Positions 46,159 through 55,306 are shown, counted from the stretch's first letter. The stretch is DNA of 64,000 nucleotides from Fodinibacter sp963730365 (GCA_963730365.1 CAVSRM010000005.1:496001-560000); one strand, 5' to 3'. Made by a program: numbers and translations. The notes: generated from the sequence alone by a model not told the origin.

Positions 46159-48342
46159 TCACCCCGTGGAGCCCGGGGAGCCCAGGGAGACGTCGGCGTA
46201 GACCCGCAGGCTCGAGGCCGTGACCGTCGTCGGCGCCGGTGCCAGCGGTTCGCCGCCGCCGCGCGGCCGATCCCAGGCGCTGTCCCACAGCAGCCGGTAT
46301 GCCGTGACGCCGGCCACCGCCGGCAGCCGGACCTCGACGTCCTCCAGCGACCCGTTGATCACGACCAGCGCCGAGGACTCCCCGATCGGAGCCCCGGCGA
46401 CGTACATCTGGACCACGCGGTTGTCCGGCTCGGCCCAGCGGTCGCCGACCGGCTCGCCGTCGGCGGCGTACCAGTCCATGTCGAGCGTGCCGTCCTCGTG
46501 GACCCGCCGCCCGACCGCCCAGACCCGCTGACGCAGGGCGGGCAGGGATCGACGCACGGCGGTCAGGTGCTTCGTGGTCGCGAGCAGGTTCTCCTGCCAC
46601 GGCTCGAGGTCCCACTCGAGCCAGGAGATCGGCCCGTCCTGGCAGTAGGGGTTGTTGTTGCCCTCCTGGCCGTGCCCCATCTCGTCGCCGGCCGTCAGCA
46701 TTGGGACACCGGTGGACAGCAGGAGCGTGCCGATGAGGTTCCGCATCGTCAACCGGCGCGCGGCCATGACCTCGGCATCGTCGGTGGGGCCCTCCACGCC
46801 GTGGTTCCACGACCCGTTGCCGTTGCTGCCGTCGGCATTCGCCTCGCCGTTGGCCTCGTTGTGCTTGTGGTCGTATGCCGTGAGGTCGGCGATCCTGAAG
46901 CCGTCGTGGGCCGCGACGAAGTTCACCGACGCCGTCGGACCCCGGTCCCGCTGCCCGAAGAGGTCGCGCGACCCGGCGAGCCGGGTCGCGAGGTCCTGCA
47001 GGCCGTGACCCTGGCCGCCGTGCGTCATGGTTCGGACGTCGCTGACCCAGAACCGTCGCGTGGCGTCGCGGAACCGGTCGTTCCACTCCATGAAGGGCGG
47101 CGGGAACTGCCCGGTCCGCCAGCCGTGCAGGCCCAGGTCCCACGGCTCGGCGATGAGGGTCACCCGGGAGAGGACCGGGTCGGTTCGCAGCGCGACGAGG
47201 AAGGGGTGGTCGGGGTCGTAGTCGTCGCCGCGGCCGCGCCCGAGAGCGACCGCCAGGTCGAAGCGGAACCCGTCGACGTGGAACTCCTCGACCCAGTGTC
47301 GCAGCGAGTCGAGCACCATCCGGCAGACGACGGGGTGGCGAAGGTCGAGGGTGTTGCCGCAGCCGGTGACGTCGATGTCCCGCCCGCGCTCGTCGAGGCG
47401 GTAGTAGGCGCGCTGGTCCAGACCGCGCCAGGACAGCGTCGCGCCGGTGCGGTCCTGCTCGGCGGTGTGGTTGTAGACGACGTCGAGCAGCACCTCGAGC
47501 CCCGCCGCGTGGAGCAGCTTGACCATCCCCTTGACCTCGTCGACGACGCCCTGCGGGTCCTGGGCCGCGGCGTAGGAGGCGTGCGGGGCGAAGAAGCCGA
47601 GGGTGTTGTAGCCCCAGTAGTTGGTCATGCCACGGCGCACCAGGTGCGGTTCGTGGGTGAACGCGTGGATCGGCAGCAGCTCGACGGCCGTCACGCCCAG
47701 GGTCGTCAGGTGGTCGATCGAGGCGGGGTGGGCCAGGCCGGCATACGTGCCCCTCAGCTCGGCGGGTACGTCGGGGTGGAGCATCGTCTGGTTGCGCACG
47801 TGCGCCTCGTAGATGAGCGTCTCGCTGCGGGAGTGACCGGGCGGTGTGTCCGCTCCCCAGTCGAACCGGTCGTCGACGACCACCGCGCGGGGAACGTGCC
47901 CTCGGCTGTCGAGCTTCGAGCGATCCTCGGCGTCTCCGTGCCACGACTCGTCGACGGTGTGGCCGTAGACCTCGGGCCCCCACGCCACCTCACCCTCCAG
48001 GGCCTTGGCGTACGGGTCGATGAGGAGCTTCGCGCGGTTGTGCCGCATCCCGTGTTCCGGGTCCCAATCCCCGTCGACGCGGAACCCGTAGCGCTGCCCC
48101 GGACCCACGCCCGGGACGAAGCCGAACCACGAGCCGTGGGCCCGCTCCAGGAGAGGAACCACCCGCTCGCTCTCGCCCGCCGTGTCATCGGGCTCGAAGA
48201 GGCAGAGGTCGACGGAGTCGGCATGGCCGGCATACACCGAGACGTCGGCCCCTCCGGGGCGCAGCGTGATCCCGGGGCGGGGAGCCAGGTCACGGCTCGG
48301 TGGCCCCGGCGACGGGGAGACGGGGTGCGGCCAGGGCGACAT
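46159..48342 (-). CDS. glgX: Glycogen debranching enzyme GlgX
   Basis: It hydrolyses alpha-1,6 branches, mainly of phosphorylase-limit glucan. The 727-residue GH13_11 protein has a CBM48 N-terminus (GITLRPGGADVSVYAGHADSVDLCLFE, read as GADVSVYAGHA), LIYEAHVRNQT, LLDVVYNHTAEQ, nucleophile Asp in HVDGFRFDLAVALGR, Glu in LIAEPWDLGLHGW and FVAAHDGFRIADL. ATG 48342 is preceded by TAGGCT at the 7-nt leaderless spacing. It complements GlgP (41.6-44.2 kb) in degrading the glucan made by the glgE operon. No TreY/TreZ genes are adjacent. Confidence 0.96.
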   Translation of the reverse strand: MSPWPHPVSPSPGPPSRDLAPRPGITLRPGGADVSVYAGHADSVDLCLFEPDDTAGESERVVPLLERAHGSWFGFVPGVGPGQRYGFRVDGDWDPEHGMRHNRAKLLIDPYAKALEGEVAWGPEVYGHTVDESWHGDAEDRSKLDSRGHVPRAVVVDDRFDWGADTPPGHSRSETLIYEAHVRNQTMLHPDVPAELRGTYAGLAHPASIDHLTTLGVTAVELLPIHAFTHEPHLVRRGMTNYWGYNTLGFFAPHASYAAAQDPQGVVDEVKGMVKLLHAAGLEVLLDVVYNHTAEQDRTGATLSWRGLDQRAYYRLDERGRDIDVTGCGNTLDLRHPVVCRMVLDSLRHWVEEFHVDGFRFDLAVALGRGRGDDYDPDHPFLVALRTDPVLSRVTLIAEPWDLGLHGWRTGQFPPPFMEWNDRFRDATRRFWVSDVRTMTHGGQGHGLQDLATRLAGSRDLFGQRDRGPTASVNFVAAHDGFRIADLTAYDHKHNEANGEANADGSNGNGSWNHGVEGPTDDAEVMAARRLTMRNLIGTLLLSTGVPMLTAGDEMGHGQEGNNNPYCQDGPISWLEWDLEPWQENLLATTKHLTAVRRSLPALRQRVWAVGRRVHEDGTLDMDWYAADGEPVGDRWAEPDNRVVQMYVAGAPIGESSALVVINGSLEDVEVRLPAVAGVTAYRLLWDSAWDRPRGGGEPLAPAPTTVTASSLRVYADVSLGSPGSTG

Positions 48343-48349
48343 GGAGGGG

Positions 48350-48355
48350 AGCCTA
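48350..48355 (-). promoter_or_regulatory. Putative -10 of glgX (leaderless)
   Basis: TAGGCT on the minus strand, 7 nt before ATG 48342. Confidence 0.45.
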
Positions 48356-48364
48356 GTGAGTCGT

Positions 48365-48370
48365 TACGGT
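48365..48370 (+). promoter_or_regulatory. Putative -10 of the ybjN-like gene (leaderless)
   Basis: TACGGT lies 6 nt before ATG 48377; only 9 nt separate it from the opposite glgX -10, so the two promoters may interfere. Confidence 0.4.
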
Positions 48371-48376
48371 GGTCCC

Positions 48377-48850
48377 ATGACCGATCCCACCTCGCTGCCC
48401 AACTTCCCCCCACCCGCCGACGAGCACCCGTTGCGGGGCCGCGTGCTCGACGTGCTGGTCGACCTCGGGCTCGCTCCGAACCTCGACAACGACGGTGACG
48501 TCGCGTTCACGGTGAACGAGCAGCAGCTGTTCGTCCGGTGCACCGAGGGCGAGGTCGAGATCATGCGCGTCTTCGGCCAGTGGCAGATCCAGGAGGAGCT
48601 CACGGGCGACCCGCTCAAGCTCCTCGAGACCTGCAACGAGCTCAACCTGCACATGAACCACCTCAAGACCGGCATCGCCGGCACGACGCTCGTGGTCACC
48701 GGGGAGCACGTCGTCACCCCGGGCGCCGACGTGTCGGCCCTGGTCCAGGTGTCGATCCAGGTGATCCTCTCCGGCGTCCACCTGTGGCACCAGCGCATCC
48801 TCGGGATCGACCCGAACGCCGAGGGCGCCGACGGGGCGGGGGAGCAGTGA
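48377..48850 (+). CDS. YbjN-domain protein
   Basis: A 157-residue protein with the YbjN/type III secretion chaperone-like fold: an N-terminal helix (HPLRGRVLDVLVDLGLA), strands around VAFTVNEQQLFVRCTEGEVEIMRVFGQW (core FTVNEQQLFVRC), a helix with LLETCNELNLHMNHLK, and a final amphipathic helix. Actinobacteria carry several such proteins of unknown function, often paralogous pairs. GTGA overlap with the enoyl-CoA hydratase gene implies coupled translation, an unexplained pairing. Confidence 0.8.
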   Translation: MTDPTSLPNFPPPADEHPLRGRVLDVLVDLGLAPNLDNDGDVAFTVNEQQLFVRCTEGEVEIMRVFGQWQIQEELTGDPLKLLETCNELNLHMNHLKTGIAGTTLVVTGEHVVTPGADVSALVQVSIQVILSGVHLWHQRILGIDPNAEGADGAGEQ

Positions 48851-49626
48851 CCGATTTGGTGCGCCTGGAGGTCGAGGACGGGATCGGCACGATCCGCCTC
48901 GACCGACCGCCGATGAACGCCCTGAACGCAGAGATCCAGCACGGGCTGATCGCCGCGTGCCGCGAGGCCGGGCAGCGCAAGGACGTCGCGGCCGTCGTCG
49001 TCTACGGCGGGGAGAAGGTCTTCGCCGCCGGGGCCGACATCAAGGAGATGGAGACCATGTCCTACACCGACATGGTCGACCACTCCGCCCTGCTCCAGGA
49101 CTTCACTCGCTCCATCGCCGGGTTGCCCAAGCCGACCGTCGCGGCGATCACCGGCTACGCGCTCGGGGGTGGCTGTGAGGTCGCGCTCGCCTGTGACTTC
49201 CGCGTCGTCGCCGACGACGCGAGGCTCGGCCAGCCCGAGATCCTGCTGGGCATCATCCCCGGCGCCGGCGGCACCCAGCGGCTCACCCGCCTCGTGGGGC
49301 CGGCCAGGGCCAAGGACCTCGTCTTCTCCGGTCGCTTCGTGGGGGCCGCGGAGGCGCTCGCGATCGGCCTCGCCGACGAGGTCGTGCCGGCGGGCGAGGT
49401 CTACGCCGCGGCGAAGGCCCGGGTCGCGGGCTACGTCGGCGGACCGGCCTACGCACTGCGGGCGGCCAAGGAGGCCATCGACCGGGGCGGAGAGGTCGAC
49501 CTCGAGACCGGGCTGGAGATCGAGCGGATGCTCTTCTCCGCCCTGTTCGCCACCAAGGACCGGGCCGAGGGAATGCGCAGCTTCGTCGAGAACGGCCCCG
49601 GAAAGGCGACCTTCGAGGGAGCCTGA
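48847..49626 (+). CDS. Enoyl-CoA hydratase/isomerase family protein
   Basis: A crotonase-fold enzyme of 259 residues that likely hydrates short- to medium-chain trans-2-enoyl-CoA. FAAGADIKEM provides the first oxyanion NH; GYALGGGCEVALACDFR the second, with a Glu in the next helix; and QPEILLGIIPGAGGTQRL includes the second catalytic Glu. Both acid residues of true hydratases are present. GTG 48847 overlaps the YbjN-like stop. It could complete a butyryl/crotonyl-CoA cycle with the tandem dehydrogenase and crotonyl-CoA reductase in the window, but beta-oxidation generally is equally plausible. Confidence 0.92.
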   Translation: MTDLVRLEVEDGIGTIRLDRPPMNALNAEIQHGLIAACREAGQRKDVAAVVVYGGEKVFAAGADIKEMETMSYTDMVDHSALLQDFTRSIAGLPKPTVAAITGYALGGGCEVALACDFRVVADDARLGQPEILLGIIPGAGGTQRLTRLVGPARAKDLVFSGRFVGAAEALAIGLADEVVPAGEVYAAAKARVAGYVGGPAYALRAAKEAIDRGGEVDLETGLEIERMLFSALFATKDRAEGMRSFVENGPGKATFEGA

Positions 49627-49642
49627 GCCCCGCCGGCCGCGC

Positions 49643-50938
49643 TCAGGCCGGAGCCTCGTGGCGACCGCCGTGGCGTGAGCGCAGGTCGGCGCGCTTGGCC
49701 ACGACCGTCGCCGCGTGCTCCTGGCGGGCCATCGACTCCAGGTCCTCGAGGACGAGGTCGATGTGCGCGGGCACCTGGAGGGTGTCGGCCCCGTAGTGCG
49801 CGATCTCGTCGAGGGAGAGGTCGAGCAGTCGGGCGAAGGTGGTCGGGGCGTCGATGACGCGCACCACTCCGCCGCCGTCGACGAGGTAGGCCGACCGGTC
49901 GGCCCGGCTCGCGGCCCGCCGGAGGATGCGGTGCAGCTCGTCGAGTACCTGGACGGCCGTCGTGGGGTCGTTGATGCCGGGGGAGAGGGCGCGCTCGGCG
50001 ATGTCGACGAGCTGGCGCACCCCGAACTCCGGGTCCTGCCCCATCGTGCGGTCGCGACCCAGCCCGAAGGCGGAGCGAACCTCCCCGACGATGTCGTCGT
50101 CGGCGACGGCACCGTGCACGAGGGCGAGCTCCTGACCCCGGTGTCGCACGTCGCCCAGCCGGGTGCGGAGCTCGACCACCACGCCCGCGGCGCTGGCCCG
50201 CTCGACGAGGTGCGAGTAGTGCACCCGCTGCACCGTGCCGTGCCCGTCCCCGGTGGTGACGACCACCGACGGTCCGGGGGCCTGTGACCACGTCGGTGGG
50301 TCGGCCGAGGTGCTGTCCCACTCCTCGTCGTCCCCTCGCTCGAGGGACTGCACGGTGCGGAGGGCCACGCGGTCGATGACCTGCCCCACCTGGATGGAGG
50401 TGGTGATGTGGTGGATGAAGGCGAAGAAGACGGCGACGCTGGCCAGCACGAGGAGGAAGGCGACCGTCACCGACAGCTGCGGCACGAACGGCTCGGCACC
50501 CCCGCGCACGTCGCGCAGGATGATGAGGGCGAAGACGAACGAGGACGTGAAGACGCCCAGGGTCAGCTGGGTGACACGGCTGCTGAGGAACTGGCCGATG
50601 AGCCGTGGGGTGAACTGGCTGCTCGCCAGCTGCATGACGACGAGGGTGATCGAGAACACCAGGCCGGTGACGGAGATCATCGCCGTGGCGATCGTGCTGA
50701 GCAGCCCCCGGGCCGAGTCCGCGCCACCACCGAAGAGGTAGGGCACGTCGCTGCCCATGGCCTGGTCCACGCGGGGGAGGGCGAGCCCGAGCACGCCCGC
50801 GGCCACGGTGATCACCGAGGGAAGCACCCAGAACGGGGTCCAGAGCCGCTCCCACCACCCGACGCTCTCGGGGTCGCCGACCGGCCCCACCGTGCGCCGG
50901 ACGGAGCCCGGCCCGACGTCGTTCCCGTTGCGTGTCAC
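49643..50938 (-). CDS. DUF2254 membrane protein
   Basis: A predicted membrane protein of 431 residues matching the DUF2254 layout. Four hydrophobic segments occupy residues 35-190 (WVLPSVITVAAGVLGLAL, ISVTGLVFSITLVVMQLAS, LTLGVFTSSFVFALIIL, SVTVAFLLVLASVAVFFAFI), with FTPRLIGQFLSSRVTQ between. A soluble C-terminal domain contains the family motif ERALSPGINDPTTAVQVLDEL. Function unknown. GTG 50938 has CAGGAT 6 nt upstream. It is convergent with the enoyl-CoA hydratase gene and divergent from etfB. Confidence 0.88.
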   Translation of the reverse strand: MTRNGNDVGPGSVRRTVGPVGDPESVGWWERLWTPFWVLPSVITVAAGVLGLALPRVDQAMGSDVPYLFGGGADSARGLLSTIATAMISVTGLVFSITLVVMQLASSQFTPRLIGQFLSSRVTQLTLGVFTSSFVFALIILRDVRGGAEPFVPQLSVTVAFLLVLASVAVFFAFIHHITTSIQVGQVIDRVALRTVQSLERGDDEEWDSTSADPPTWSQAPGPSVVVTTGDGHGTVQRVHYSHLVERASAAGVVVELRTRLGDVRHRGQELALVHGAVADDDIVGEVRSAFGLGRDRTMGQDPEFGVRQLVDIAERALSPGINDPTTAVQVLDELHRILRRAASRADRSAYLVDGGGVVRVIDAPTTFARLLDLSLDEIAHYGADTLQVPAHIDLVLEDLESMARQEHAATVVAKRADLRSRHGGRHEAPA

Positions 50939-51081
50939 CCGACGATCCTGCCATTCCCGCTGGAGGCGTGGTGGGCATCACCCTTCGACGATGATGACCG
51001 AGCGCCACCCTCTTGACATGATGGACGGCGGCCCGACGAGGCCGCACCGACCCCCAAGCGAAGGAAGAGGACGAGGCACGC

Positions 51082-51873
51082 ATGAAGATCGTGGTCTGCG
51101 TCAAGCACGTTCCGGACGCACAGTCCGAGCGCACGTTCCAGGACTCCGACAGCACCGTCGACCGTGCCGGAGTCGACGGGCTGCTCTCCGAGCTCGACGA
51201 GTACGCCGTCGAGGAGGCGCTGAAGATCGTCGAGGCCGCGGGGGAGGGTGAGGTGACGGTGCTCACCGTGGGTCCCGCCGGAGCCGCCGACGCGATCAAG
51301 AAGTCCCTGCAGATGGGCGCCCACAGCGGGGTGCACGTCCTCGACGACGCCATCCACGGCTCGGACGCCGCGGCCACGTCGCTGATCCTCGCCGAGGCCG
51401 TGAAGAAGGCCACCGACGGGGCGCCCGAGCTGGTGCTCACCGGCATGGCCTCGACCGACGGCGTCATGGGCGTCGTGCCGGCGATGCTCGCCGAGCGCCT
51501 CGGCCTTCCCCAGGTCACCTACGCCTCCGAGCTCACCGTCGGTGACGGGACCGTGACGATCCGTCGTGACGGCGACACGGCATCCGAGACCATCGAGGCC
51601 ACACTGCCCGCCCTGGTCTCGGTCACCGACCAGATCAACGAGCCGCGCTACCCCTCCTTCAAGGGGATCATGGCCGCGAAGAAGAAGCCGGTCGAGACGT
51701 GGAGCCTGGCCGACCTCGGGGTCGACCCCTCGCTCGTCGGCCTCGGCGCGGCGTGGACCTCCGTGGTCTCCTTCGCGCAGCGGCCCCCGCGCCAACAGGG
51801 CCAGCTCGTCACCGACGAGGGCGAGGGCGGCACCAAGCTCGCCGAGTTCCTCGCCGGCGCGAAGTTCATCTGA
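51082..51873 (+). CDS. etfB: Electron transfer flavoprotein subunit beta
   Basis: With EtfA it accepts electrons from acyl-CoA and other dehydrogenases. The 263-residue protein begins MKIVVCVKHVPD, contains SELDEYAVEEALKI and GMASTDGVMGVVPAMLAERLGLPQVTYASEL (core: GMASTDGVMG, AERLGLPQVTYAS), plus EPRYPSFKGIMAAKKKP, the EtfB recognition-loop end. AGGAAGAGGACGAGG provides a ribosome site, so this gene has a leader, unlike many neighbours. It forms an operon with etfA, 35 nt apart. The pair corresponds to mycobacterial fixA/fixB beside iscS and mnmA. Confidence 0.96.
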   Translation: MKIVVCVKHVPDAQSERTFQDSDSTVDRAGVDGLLSELDEYAVEEALKIVEAAGEGEVTVLTVGPAGAADAIKKSLQMGAHSGVHVLDDAIHGSDAAATSLILAEAVKKATDGAPELVLTGMASTDGVMGVVPAMLAERLGLPQVTYASELTVGDGTVTIRRDGDTASETIEATLPALVSVTDQINEPRYPSFKGIMAAKKKPVETWSLADLGVDPSLVGLGAAWTSVVSFAQRPPRQQGQLVTDEGEGGTKLAEFLAGAKFI

Positions 51874-51908
51874 GCCCATCGACGAACCCCGACCTAGGAC
51901 ACGACACC

Positions 51909-52865
51909 ATGGCTGAAGTACTCGTTCTCGTCGACCACGCCGGAGGCCGCCTCCGCAAGGCGACGGCAGAGCTCCTCACGATCGCGCGCCGCCTCGGCGA
52001 GCCCTCCGCGGTCCACATCGGCCCCGGGGCCGAGAAGGCCCAGGTGACCCTGGCCAAGTACGGCGCGGAGAAGGTCTACGTCGTCGAGGACGGCGACGCG
52101 GGCGACTACCTCGTGGCGCCGCAGGCCGAGATCCTCGCGGCCCTCGTGGAGAAGGTCTCCCCGGCCGCCGTGCTCATCCCGAGCAACGCGTCCGGCAAGG
52201 AGATCGCGGCCCGGCTGGCGATCAAGGCCGACTCGGGCCTCATCACCGACGCGGTCGACGTCCAGGCAGCCGACGGCGGCATCCAGACCACGCAGTCGGT
52301 GTTCGCCGGCTCCTACACCGTGGTCTCGACCGTGACGCACGGCACGCCGATCATCGCGGTCAAGCCGAACTCGGCGGCCATCGAGGCGGCCCCGGCCGCC
52401 GGCACCGTGGAGAAGGTCGAGGTGGCGATCAGCGACTCGGCACGCTCCGCGCGGATCACCGACTCCCAGCCCAAGCGGGCCACCGGGCGCCCCGAGCTCA
52501 CCGAGGCGGCCATCGTCGTCTCCGGCGGGCGCGGCACGAGCGGTGACTTCGGCCCCGTCGAGGCGTTCGCGGACTCCCTCGGTGCGGCCGTCGGCGCGAG
52601 CCGGGCGGCCGTCGACGCCGGCTGGTACCCGCACAGCAACCAGGTCGGCCAGACCGGCAAGCAGGTCTCGCCCCAGCTCTACGTCGCCGCCGGCATCTCC
52701 GGGGCCATCCAGCACCGGGCCGGGATGCAGACGTCCAAGACGATCATCGCGGTCAACAAGGACGAGGAGGCGCCGATCTTCGAGCTCGTCGACTTCGGTG
52801 TCGTCGGTGACCTCTTCGCCGTGCTTCCCCAGGCCACCGAAGGGGTCAAGAAGCGCAAGGGCTGA
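51909..52865 (+). CDS. etfA: Electron transfer flavoprotein subunit alpha
   Basis: It binds the functional FAD of the EtfAB dimer. The 318-residue protein has an N-terminal EtfB-like domain (LIPSNASGKEIAARLAIKAD) and a C-terminal FAD domain with VVSGGRGTSG, GWYPHSNQVGQTGKQVSPQLYVA (core HSNQVGQTGK), GISGAIQHRAGMQTSKTIIAVNKD (core GISGAIQHRAGM) and the closing IFELVDFGVVGDLF. All FAD contacts look intact. ATG 51909 follows etfB closely. Electrons presumably go to an ETF:quinone oxidoreductase encoded elsewhere. The SARDH-like dehydrogenase at 3.2 kb could be one donor. Confidence 0.96.
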   Translation: MAEVLVLVDHAGGRLRKATAELLTIARRLGEPSAVHIGPGAEKAQVTLAKYGAEKVYVVEDGDAGDYLVAPQAEILAALVEKVSPAAVLIPSNASGKEIAARLAIKADSGLITDAVDVQAADGGIQTTQSVFAGSYTVVSTVTHGTPIIAVKPNSAAIEAAPAAGTVEKVEVAISDSARSARITDSQPKRATGRPELTEAAIVVSGGRGTSGDFGPVEAFADSLGAAVGASRAAVDAGWYPHSNQVGQTGKQVSPQLYVAAGISGAIQHRAGMQTSKTIIAVNKDEEAPIFELVDFGVVGDLFAVLPQATEGVKKRKG

Positions 52866-52891
52866 GCGCGGCCCGGGCCCCGGGCGAGACC

Positions 52892-52897
52892 TAGACT
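52892..52897 (+). promoter_or_regulatory. Putative -10 of the cysteine desulfurase gene (leaderless)
   Basis: TAGACT lies 8 nt before GTG 52906, separating this operon from etfBA by its own promoter. Confidence 0.45.
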
Positions 52898-52905
52898 GGG
52901 TGATC

Positions 52906-54084
52906 GTGACCCATTACCTCGACCACGCGGCGACGACCCCGATGCTGCCCGCCGCCCGCGAGGCGCTCGCGGAGCAGGCCGGCCGTGTCGGCAACCCGTC
53001 CTCGCTGCACACCTCGGGCCGCGCGGCCCGAGCCGTGGTCGAGGAGTCGCGCGAGCGAATCGCCGGAGCGCTGGGCGCTCGGCCCTCCGAGGTCATCTTC
53101 ACCTCCGGTGGCACCGAAGCCGACAACCTCGCGATCAAGGGGGCCTGGCTGGCCCGGCGTGCGGTGGACCCCTCGCTCGACGGGGTCGTCACGAGCGCCA
53201 TCGAGCACCATGCGGTGCTGGACCCCGTGGAGTACCTCGCTGAGGCCCGTGGCGTCGCCGTCACCCTGCTCGAGGTGGATCGCTGCGGCCACGTCTCGGC
53301 CGACGGCCTTCGGACCGCCCTCGCGGCGGGGGGTGTGTCCGTCGCCAGTGTCATGTGGGCGAACAACGAGGTCGGGACGGTGCAGCCGGTGGCCGAGCTC
53401 GCCGCGGTGGCCCACGAGCACGGCGTGCCCTTCCACACCGACGCGGTGCAAGCGGTGGGTCACCTTCCCGTGCGGTTCGAGGAGTCGGGTGCCGACCTGA
53501 TGACCGTGAGCGCCCACAAGATCGGCGGACCGGTGGGCGTCGGTGCGCTGCTGGCCCGCCGGGACGCCCCCCTGGTCCCCATCGCGCACGGCGGGGGGCA
53601 GGAGCGCCAGGTGCGCAGCGGCACCCTGGACGCGTCCGGCATCCTGGCGTTCGCCGTGGCCCTGGAGGAGACGGTGGCCCATCGCGACGTCGAGGCCAAG
53701 CGCGTGCTCGGCCTGCGTGACCGGCTCCTCGAGGGGGCGCTGGGCCTGGGTCTCGGCATCACCGTCAGCGGCTGCTGGTCCGCCGACGACGGCGCGAGCC
53801 GGCTGCCCGGGAACGCCCACCTCATGGTTCCCGGTTGCGAAGGCGACTCACTGCTCTACCTGCTGGATGCCGCCGGGGTGGAGTGCAGCACGGGGTCCGC
53901 CTGCCAGGCGGGGGTGCCGCAGCCCAGCCACGTCCTGCTGGCGATGGGCTACTCCGAGAGCGAGGCTCGGGGCGCCCTGCGGCTCTCGCTCGGTCACACC
54001 TCCGAGGACGCCGACGTGGACGCGTTCCTGGAGGTTCTCCCCGCGGTGGTGGAGCGGGCTCGGCGCGCGAGCGGGGTGTCCTGA
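52906..54084 (+). CDS. Cysteine desulfurase (IscS/NifS type)
   Basis: A PLP enzyme that converts cysteine to alanine and an enzyme-bound persulfide. The 392-residue protein begins MTHYLDHAATTPM, has SAIEHHAVL with the cofactor-stacking His, PLP-lysine Lys205 in TVSAHKIGGPVGVG, and persulfide Cys333 in CSTGSACQAG. The short active-site loop is group I. GTG 52906 follows a leaderless -10 by 8 nt. It overlaps mnmA by one nucleotide (TGATG), so its main partner here is probably tRNA thiolation; no Fe-S scaffold genes are adjacent. Equivalent to mycobacterial iscS (Rv3025c) by position. Confidence 0.95.
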   Translation: MTHYLDHAATTPMLPAAREALAEQAGRVGNPSSLHTSGRAARAVVEESRERIAGALGARPSEVIFTSGGTEADNLAIKGAWLARRAVDPSLDGVVTSAIEHHAVLDPVEYLAEARGVAVTLLEVDRCGHVSADGLRTALAAGGVSVASVMWANNEVGTVQPVAELAAVAHEHGVPFHTDAVQAVGHLPVRFEESGADLMTVSAHKIGGPVGVGALLARRDAPLVPIAHGGGQERQVRSGTLDASGILAFAVALEETVAHRDVEAKRVLGLRDRLLEGALGLGLGITVSGCWSADDGASRLPGNAHLMVPGCEGDSLLYLLDAAGVECSTGSACQAGVPQPSHVLLAMGYSESEARGALRLSLGHTSEDADVDAFLEVLPAVVERARRASGVS

Positions 54085-55247
54085 TGCGGGTCGTCGCGGC
54101 GATGTCAGGGGGTGTCGACTCCGCCGTGGCGGCAGCCCGGATGATCGAGGCCGGGCACGAGGTGGTGGGCGTCCACCTCGCGCTGTCCCGCTCCGCCGCC
54201 ACGCTGCGCGAGTCGGCCAGGGGCTGCTGCACGATCGAGGATGCCGGGGACGCCCGCCGGGTCGCCGATCGGCTCGGCATCCCGTTCTACGTCTGGGACC
54301 TCTCCCGCCGGTTCGAGCGGGACGTCGTCGATGACTTCGTGGCCGAGTACGCCGCGGGTCGCACCCCCAACCCGTGCCTGCGCTGCAACGAGCGGATCAA
54401 GTTCGCCGGGCTGCTCGACAAGGCCGTCGCGCTCGGTTTCGATGCCGTCGCCACGGGCCACTACGCCCGGATCGAGGAGGGGCCCGGGGGGCGGCAGCTG
54501 CACCGCGCCGTCGACGCGGCGAAGGACCAGTCCTACGTCCTCGGGGTCCTCGACGACGAGCAGCTCTCCCGGAGCTTCTTCCCGCTCGGGGACTCGACGA
54601 AGACCCAGGTCCGGGAGGAGGCCCGGACTCGCGGGTTCGCCGTGGCGGCCAAGCCCGACAGCCACGACATCTGCTTCATCCCCGACGGCGACACCCGCGG
54701 CTGGCTCGCCCGGCGCCTGGGGGAGCGCGAGGGCGAGCTCGTCGACGCCACGAGCGGCGCCGTCGTCGGCACGCACCGCGGCGCCCACGGGTTCACCGTG
54801 GGCCAGCGCCGCGGACTGGGGCTCGAGCGGTCCGCACTCGACGGCGACCCCCGCTACGTCGTCGAGGTCGACGCCCCCCGCAACCGCGTCGTCATCGGCA
54901 CGGCCGACCTCCTCGGCGTCGACGTCATCGAGGGGACGCACCTGCGCTGGTGCGGCCCGCCCCCGACGGGCGAGGTGCGGGTGGGGGCCCAGGTCCGGGC
55001 GCACGGCGAGGAGGTGCCGGCGCGGGGCGAGGTGCTGCCGGCGCTCGACCCGGGGTCGGACGGGCCCGCGACCACGGGCTCCGCCACCGAGTCCGTCGCC
55101 GGCGAACCGCGGCTGCGGGTCACCCTCTCCGAGCGGATCCGCGGTGTGGCCCCCGGCCAGTCGGTGGTGCTCTACGACGGCACCCGCGTGCTCGGGTCGG
55201 CCACCATCGACACGTCATCCCGGCTCCCCGCCCCACCCGTCGAGTGA
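54084..55247 (+). CDS. mnmA: tRNA-specific 2-thiouridylase MnmA
   Basis: It installs the 2-thio group on wobble uridine of tRNA-Lys/Glu/Gln. The 387-residue protein has the PP-loop AAMSGGVDSAVAA (residues 5-17), catalytic Cys98 in NPCLRCNERIKF and Cys197 in SHDICFIPDGDTRGWL, then GTHRGAHGFTVGQRRGLG. Both cysteines needed for the persulfide relay are present. The C-terminal beta domain carries a low-complexity insertion of about 30 residues (LPALDPGSDGPATTGSATES region). The final Pro-Val-Glu and the stop codon lie within the 26-bp-arm inverted repeat, so the repeat inserted into or evolved with the gene end. Coupled to the cysteine desulfurase. Confidence 0.96.
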   Translation: MRVVAAMSGGVDSAVAAARMIEAGHEVVGVHLALSRSAATLRESARGCCTIEDAGDARRVADRLGIPFYVWDLSRRFERDVVDDFVAEYAAGRTPNPCLRCNERIKFAGLLDKAVALGFDAVATGHYARIEEGPGGRQLHRAVDAAKDQSYVLGVLDDEQLSRSFFPLGDSTKTQVREEARTRGFAVAAKPDSHDICFIPDGDTRGWLARRLGEREGELVDATSGAVVGTHRGAHGFTVGQRRGLGLERSALDGDPRYVVEVDAPRNRVVIGTADLLGVDVIEGTHLRWCGPPPTGEVRVGAQVRAHGEEVPARGEVLPALDPGSDGPATTGSATESVAGEPRLRVTLSERIRGVAPGQSVVLYDGTRVLGSATIDTSSRLPAPPVE

Positions 55248-55303
55248 ACAGAACACGCCGTGTGTCGAGCAGGTGATGCGGCGTGTCCTGTTCACTCGAC
55301 GGG
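55236..55303. repeat. 26-bp-arm inverted repeat, copy 2
   Basis: Left arm 55236-55261 is identical over 26 bp to the left arm at 3153-3178. Right arm 55278-55303 complements it with two mismatches, across a 16-nt loop of unrelated sequence. The left arm contains the last codons and stop of mnmA. Loop divergence with arm conservation suggests the stem is what matters. Confidence 0.9.
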
Positions 55304-55306
55304 GGA

